The translations under genes and the position numbers were made by a program. From NCBI RefSeq assembly GCF_900113225.1, contig NZ_FOZE01000002.1, positions 868,001-932,000 of the forward strand: a DNA stretch of 64,000 bases, given 5' to 3'. Numbering within the stretch: the stretch's first letter is position 1; each line of letters opens with the position of its first letter. Below, piece after piece: positions 61,723-64,000 of the stretch. Origin of the DNA: Mitsuaria sp. PDC51 (GTDB taxonomy: Bacteria > Pseudomonadota > Gammaproteobacteria > Burkholderiales > Burkholderiaceae_C). The notes beneath the pieces were generated by a model. It searched no databases and was not told the DNA's origin. It was given only the letters and a program-made list of their open reading frames with translations.

Positions 61723-62052
61723 CTACCAGCCCAGGCCGACCCGCAGCGCCAGCATCACCGCCGTGCCGCTGACGATGGTGCCCAGGATGCCGCGCCGCCA
61801 GAAGAAATAGGCGGTGCCGACGGCCGTCGCATACAGCCGGGCGTCCTTCCAGGTGTGGATCAGCTCGCCCTGCGTCATGACGATCTCCGGCACGATCACC
61901 GCCGCGAGCGCGGCCAGCGGCGCGTAGCGCAGGCCGTCGCGCACCCACTGGGGCAGCGGGATCTCGCGGTCCGGGATCATGAAGAAGCTGCGCGTGATCA
62001 CCGTGATCGCGCCCATGCCAAGGATGCCCAGCACCGCTTCCCAGAGGCTCAT
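61723..62052 (-). CDS. azlD: AzlD-family branched-chain amino acid transport subunit
   Basis: 109 residues with about four membrane helices (EAVLGILGMGAITVITRSFF, YAPLAALAAVIVPEIVM, a C-terminal LGTIVSGTAVMLALRVGLGW). This small protein partners AzlC in exporting branched-chain amino acids and analogues. Its start overlaps the azlC stop by four bases. The conserved RSFFMIPDR loop supports the family. Confidence 0.88.
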   Translation of the reverse strand: MSLWEAVLGILGMGAITVITRSFFMIPDREIPLPQWVRDGLRYAPLAALAAVIVPEIVMTQGELIHTWKDARLYATAVGTAYFFWRRGILGTIVSGTAVMLALRVGLGW

Positions 62053-62789
62053 GCCGACCTCCCGCCGGCGGCCGGGGTCGGAGGCGGCAGCCATTTCTCC
62101 ATCAGCAGGCCCACGGCCACCGCGGCGGCGATCGCCACCAGGATGTTGAGCCGCAGCGGCAGCGCATACGCGGCCACGGCCGCGCAGCCGGCCACCGCGC
62201 CCGAGACCCAGGTGTTGCGGTCCTTCAGCAGCGAGTAGCTCAGCCCCAGCAGCGCCAGCACGCCGGCGAAACCCAGGCCCCAGGTGGTGGGAATGGTGTC
62301 GGCCAGCAGGATGCCGGCGATGGCCGGCGCCTGCCAGGCGACCCAGTTGGTCGCGACGCCGCCCCAGAAGTACGGCAGCTGGTTCGCGGGATCGGGTTTC
62401 AGGTCCGGGAAGCGCTTGAGGAAGGCGACGTAGTTCAGGTCGGCGGCGAAGTAGCCGATGAACAGCCGCTGCGCGCGCGGCAGCGGCTCGAAGTACAGGC
62501 GCCACTGGGCGCTGAAGATGACGAAGCGCAGGTTCACGCAGAAGGCGGTGGCCCACAGCACCCACAGCGGCGCGCCGCTGGCCAGCAGCGGCAGCGACGC
62601 CAGCTGCGAGCTGCCGGCGAAGACCACCAGGCTCATCAGCAGCGACAGCCCCACGCCCAAGCCGCTCTTGACCATGGCCACGCCGGTCACCAGCCCCCAG
62701 GCCGAGATGCCCAGCGTGATGCCGAGCATGTCGCGCGAGCCGCGTTTGAATTCCGGATGGCGCACCAGCGCCGCGAGTCCTTCCACCAT
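62049..62789 (-). CDS. azlC: AzlC-family branched-chain amino acid permease
   Basis: 246 residues, the larger AzlCD subunit. The N-terminal GSRDMLGITLGISAWGLVTG and SLLMSLVVFAGSSQLASLPL are the family signature, and NLRFVIFSAQWRLYFEPLPR and GYFAADLNYVAF follow. It has about six to seven membrane helices. ATG 62789 is chosen; the frame continues upstream without homology. It forms a two-gene unit with azlD, reading toward pgk. Confidence 0.9.
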   Translation of the reverse strand: MVEGLAALVRHPEFKRGSRDMLGITLGISAWGLVTGVAMVKSGLGVGLSLLMSLVVFAGSSQLASLPLLASGAPLWVLWATAFCVNLRFVIFSAQWRLYFEPLPRAQRLFIGYFAADLNYVAFLKRFPDLKPDPANQLPYFWGGVATNWVAWQAPAIAGILLADTIPTTWGLGFAGVLALLGLSYSLLKDRNTWVSGAVAGCAAVAAYALPLRLNILVAIAAAVAVGLLMEKWLPPPTPAAGGRSA

Positions 62790-62893
62790 GGCCGCAATTG
62801 TCGTCGGCGTGGTCCGGAAACGAAGCGCCCCTCGGCCGCTGTCGCGGCGAGGGGCGTCCACAGAGCGCCCGGCGCAGCCGGCGCCCGGGGGGC

Positions 62894-63673
62894 TTACTTC
62901 AGCTTGCGGACCGAGCCCGATCCGGCGTTGGACAGGCTGATCTCGGGGCTGCCGACGTAGCCGACGTCGCCGGAGCCGGCGATCCGCACGTCCAGCTTGC
63001 GGGTCGGCGCCACGGTGACGTCGCCGCTGCCGGAGATGCTGACCTTGGCCTCGTCGACGACCAGCTCACGGGTCTTGACGTCGCCGCTGCCGGCCACCGA
63101 CACGGACAGCGCATTGGCCTTGCCTTGCACCTGCATGTCGCCGCTGCCGGCCACGCGCAGCGTCACATGGTCGGCCTCCAGTCCCTGCATGCGCAGGTCA
63201 CCGCTGCCGGCGATGCTGGCCTCCAGGTTGCTCGTCTTCATCGGCTCGACGCGGATGTCGCCGGAGCCGGCGATCGACAGGCCGCGCAGCTGGCGCATGT
63301 CCAGCGTGATCACCGGCGAGCCCTTGGCGTTCAGGCTGTAGCCGCGCTTGGGCGAGATCTCCAGCGTGCGGCCCTTGCTGCCGTCGACGACCTTGGTCTC
63401 GATGTAGGCGAGCAGGTTGCGGTCGGTCTTCACCTCGACCTTGTCGGACGCGCCCGACCGCACGAAGACCTTGAAATCGCCCGACAGCGCCACCGCGTCG
63501 AAGGCGCCGACGTCGCGCGCCTCGGCGGCGACCTCGCCGTTGCCCTCGATGCGCTGCGAGCTGCCGAAGCTCAGCGACCAGGCGTGGGCGGTGCCGACCG
63601 TCGCGGCGGCGGCCAGGCCCAGCGCGGCGACGGCAAACAGACGACGGGAAGCACGGAAGGACGAAGTGGTCAT
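62894..63673 (-). CDS. Exported GIN-domain (DUF2807) repeat protein
   Basis: 259 residues. A signal peptide (RRLFAVAALGLAAAATVGTA, cleavage after AHA) precedes a beta-helix-like GIN domain. Residues 132-259 carry seven AGSGD-type turns (IAGSGDIRV, IAGSGDLRM, VAGSGDMQV, VAGSGDVKT, ISGSGDVTV, IAGSGDVGY, NAGSGSVRK) about 19 residues apart. This is the 'auto-transporter adhesin head' family. It is probably a periplasmic or surface structural protein; function is undefined. A basic end (VRKLK) follows the last turn. Confidence 0.82.
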   Translation of the reverse strand: MTTSSFRASRRLFAVAALGLAAAATVGTAHAWSLSFGSSQRIEGNGEVAAEARDVGAFDAVALSGDFKVFVRSGASDKVEVKTDRNLLAYIETKVVDGSKGRTLEISPKRGYSLNAKGSPVITLDMRQLRGLSIAGSGDIRVEPMKTSNLEASIAGSGDLRMQGLEADHVTLRVAGSGDMQVQGKANALSVSVAGSGDVKTRELVVDEAKVSISGSGDVTVAPTRKLDVRIAGSGDVGYVGSPEISLSNAGSGSVRKLK

Positions 63674-63808
63674 GGACGATCTCCTGATCTTTCGGATGAT
63701 CGCATCTTCGTCGCGACGACCCGCGCCGGCGACCGGCGCAAGACGAACTGCACCCCCCGGGGGATCAACTGCGCGGCGGTCCGATGGCCCGACCGAACCG
63801 AGCCGGGC

Positions 63809-64000
63809 TCAGTGGCCACCCTTCTCGCCGGCCTTGTCCTTGTCCGAGCCCTTCTCGGCGCCCTTCTCCGAGCTCTTCTCCGCCGCCTTGTCCGACGAGC
63901 CCACCTGCCCCTTGGCGGAGCGCGGCGACGGTTCCTCCTCCTCGGCGGCGGCCGGCCGGCTGGCCTGCGGATTCGCCACCAGCGGGCGGGTGCCCTCGAG
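63809..64000 (-). CDS. C-terminal fragment of a Lys/Glu-rich protein
   Basis: The frame enters at the right edge (codon CTC at 64000) and ends TGA at 63811-63809, giving the last 63 residues. They are low-complexity: a Pro/Ala/Glu-rich part, then repeats of the type EKSSEKGAEKGSDKDKAGEK and a final GGH. No domain can be named from this piece. It lies 135 bases upstream of the GIN-domain gene on the same strand. Confidence 0.6.
   Translation of the reverse strand, partial: LEGTRPLVANPQASRPAAAEEEEPSPRSAKGQVGSSDKAAEKSSEKGAEKGSDKDKAGEKGGH

Overview
The window is GC-rich, densely coded bacterial chromosome. It looks like a betaproteobacterium of the order Burkholderiales, plausibly of the Roseateles/Mitsuaria/Rubrivivax type. 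The grounds are an 85-residue second IF-1 downstream of a small 'MKTMRTKS' protein, an SAH riboswitch in front of ahcY, a PEP-CTERM protein, and the gene set pgk, pyk, fba, purC, purE, purK, tsaC. This placement is inference from gene content. No rRNA, tRNA, CRISPR array, insertion sequence or phage gene was seen.

Layout. 0-7 kb: the tail of a YcaQ-like gene, an aldo/keto reductase and an SDR enzyme flanking two tandem AraC regulators, then infA and small proteins. 7.2-10.5 kb: an S-adenosylhomocysteine riboswitch followed by ahcY-tlyA-metF, a methyl-cycle unit. 10.6-20 kb: OmpW, a PEP-CTERM protein behind a sigma-54-type promoter, an Xaa-Pro peptidase, two paralogous 5-formyl-THF cyclo-ligase family genes, a TfoX-domain protein, a LysR regulator, a soluble lytic transglycosylase, a GST and a small exported protein. 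20-27 kb: cca, and facing it the tightly overlapping operon tsaB-rimI-udg-GGDEF/EAL-midA. 27-31 kb: a lipoprotein lipase with a second OmpW, and an SGNH-like lipoprotein. 30.6-33.3 kb: purE-purK-tsaC.

33.3-49.4 kb: a 16-kb accessory-looking stretch separates purE from purC, genes that are usually neighbours in related bacteria. It holds a CnoX-like thioredoxin and a DeoR regulator. Next comes an apparent operon of a TonB-dependent receptor, a PhoD-like phosphodiesterase, a solute-binding protein, a cytosolic phosphodiesterase/phosphatase of the alkaline phosphatase superfamily, two permeases and an ATPase. A NUDIX hydrolase, a GH15 glucosidase, a ferritin-like protein, a PHB-depolymerase-like esterase and a helical-repeat protein follow. 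The transport operon reads as a complete outer-membrane-to-cytosol route for an organophosphate compound and is the best candidate for an under-described system.

49.4-62.8 kb: central carbon genes purC, fba, pyk, maeB and pgk, all on the minus strand, interleaved with a GGCT-like protein, an ATPase/STAS-like protein, a periplasmic binding protein and an M48 protease, followed by azlCD. Four of these carbon genes have CCGTAAC-like elements in their upstream regions, with an 11-bp period at three of them, and pyk has a near-consensus HexR site. 62.9-64 kb: a GIN-domain repeat protein and the tail of a Lys/Glu-rich protein that runs off the right edge.
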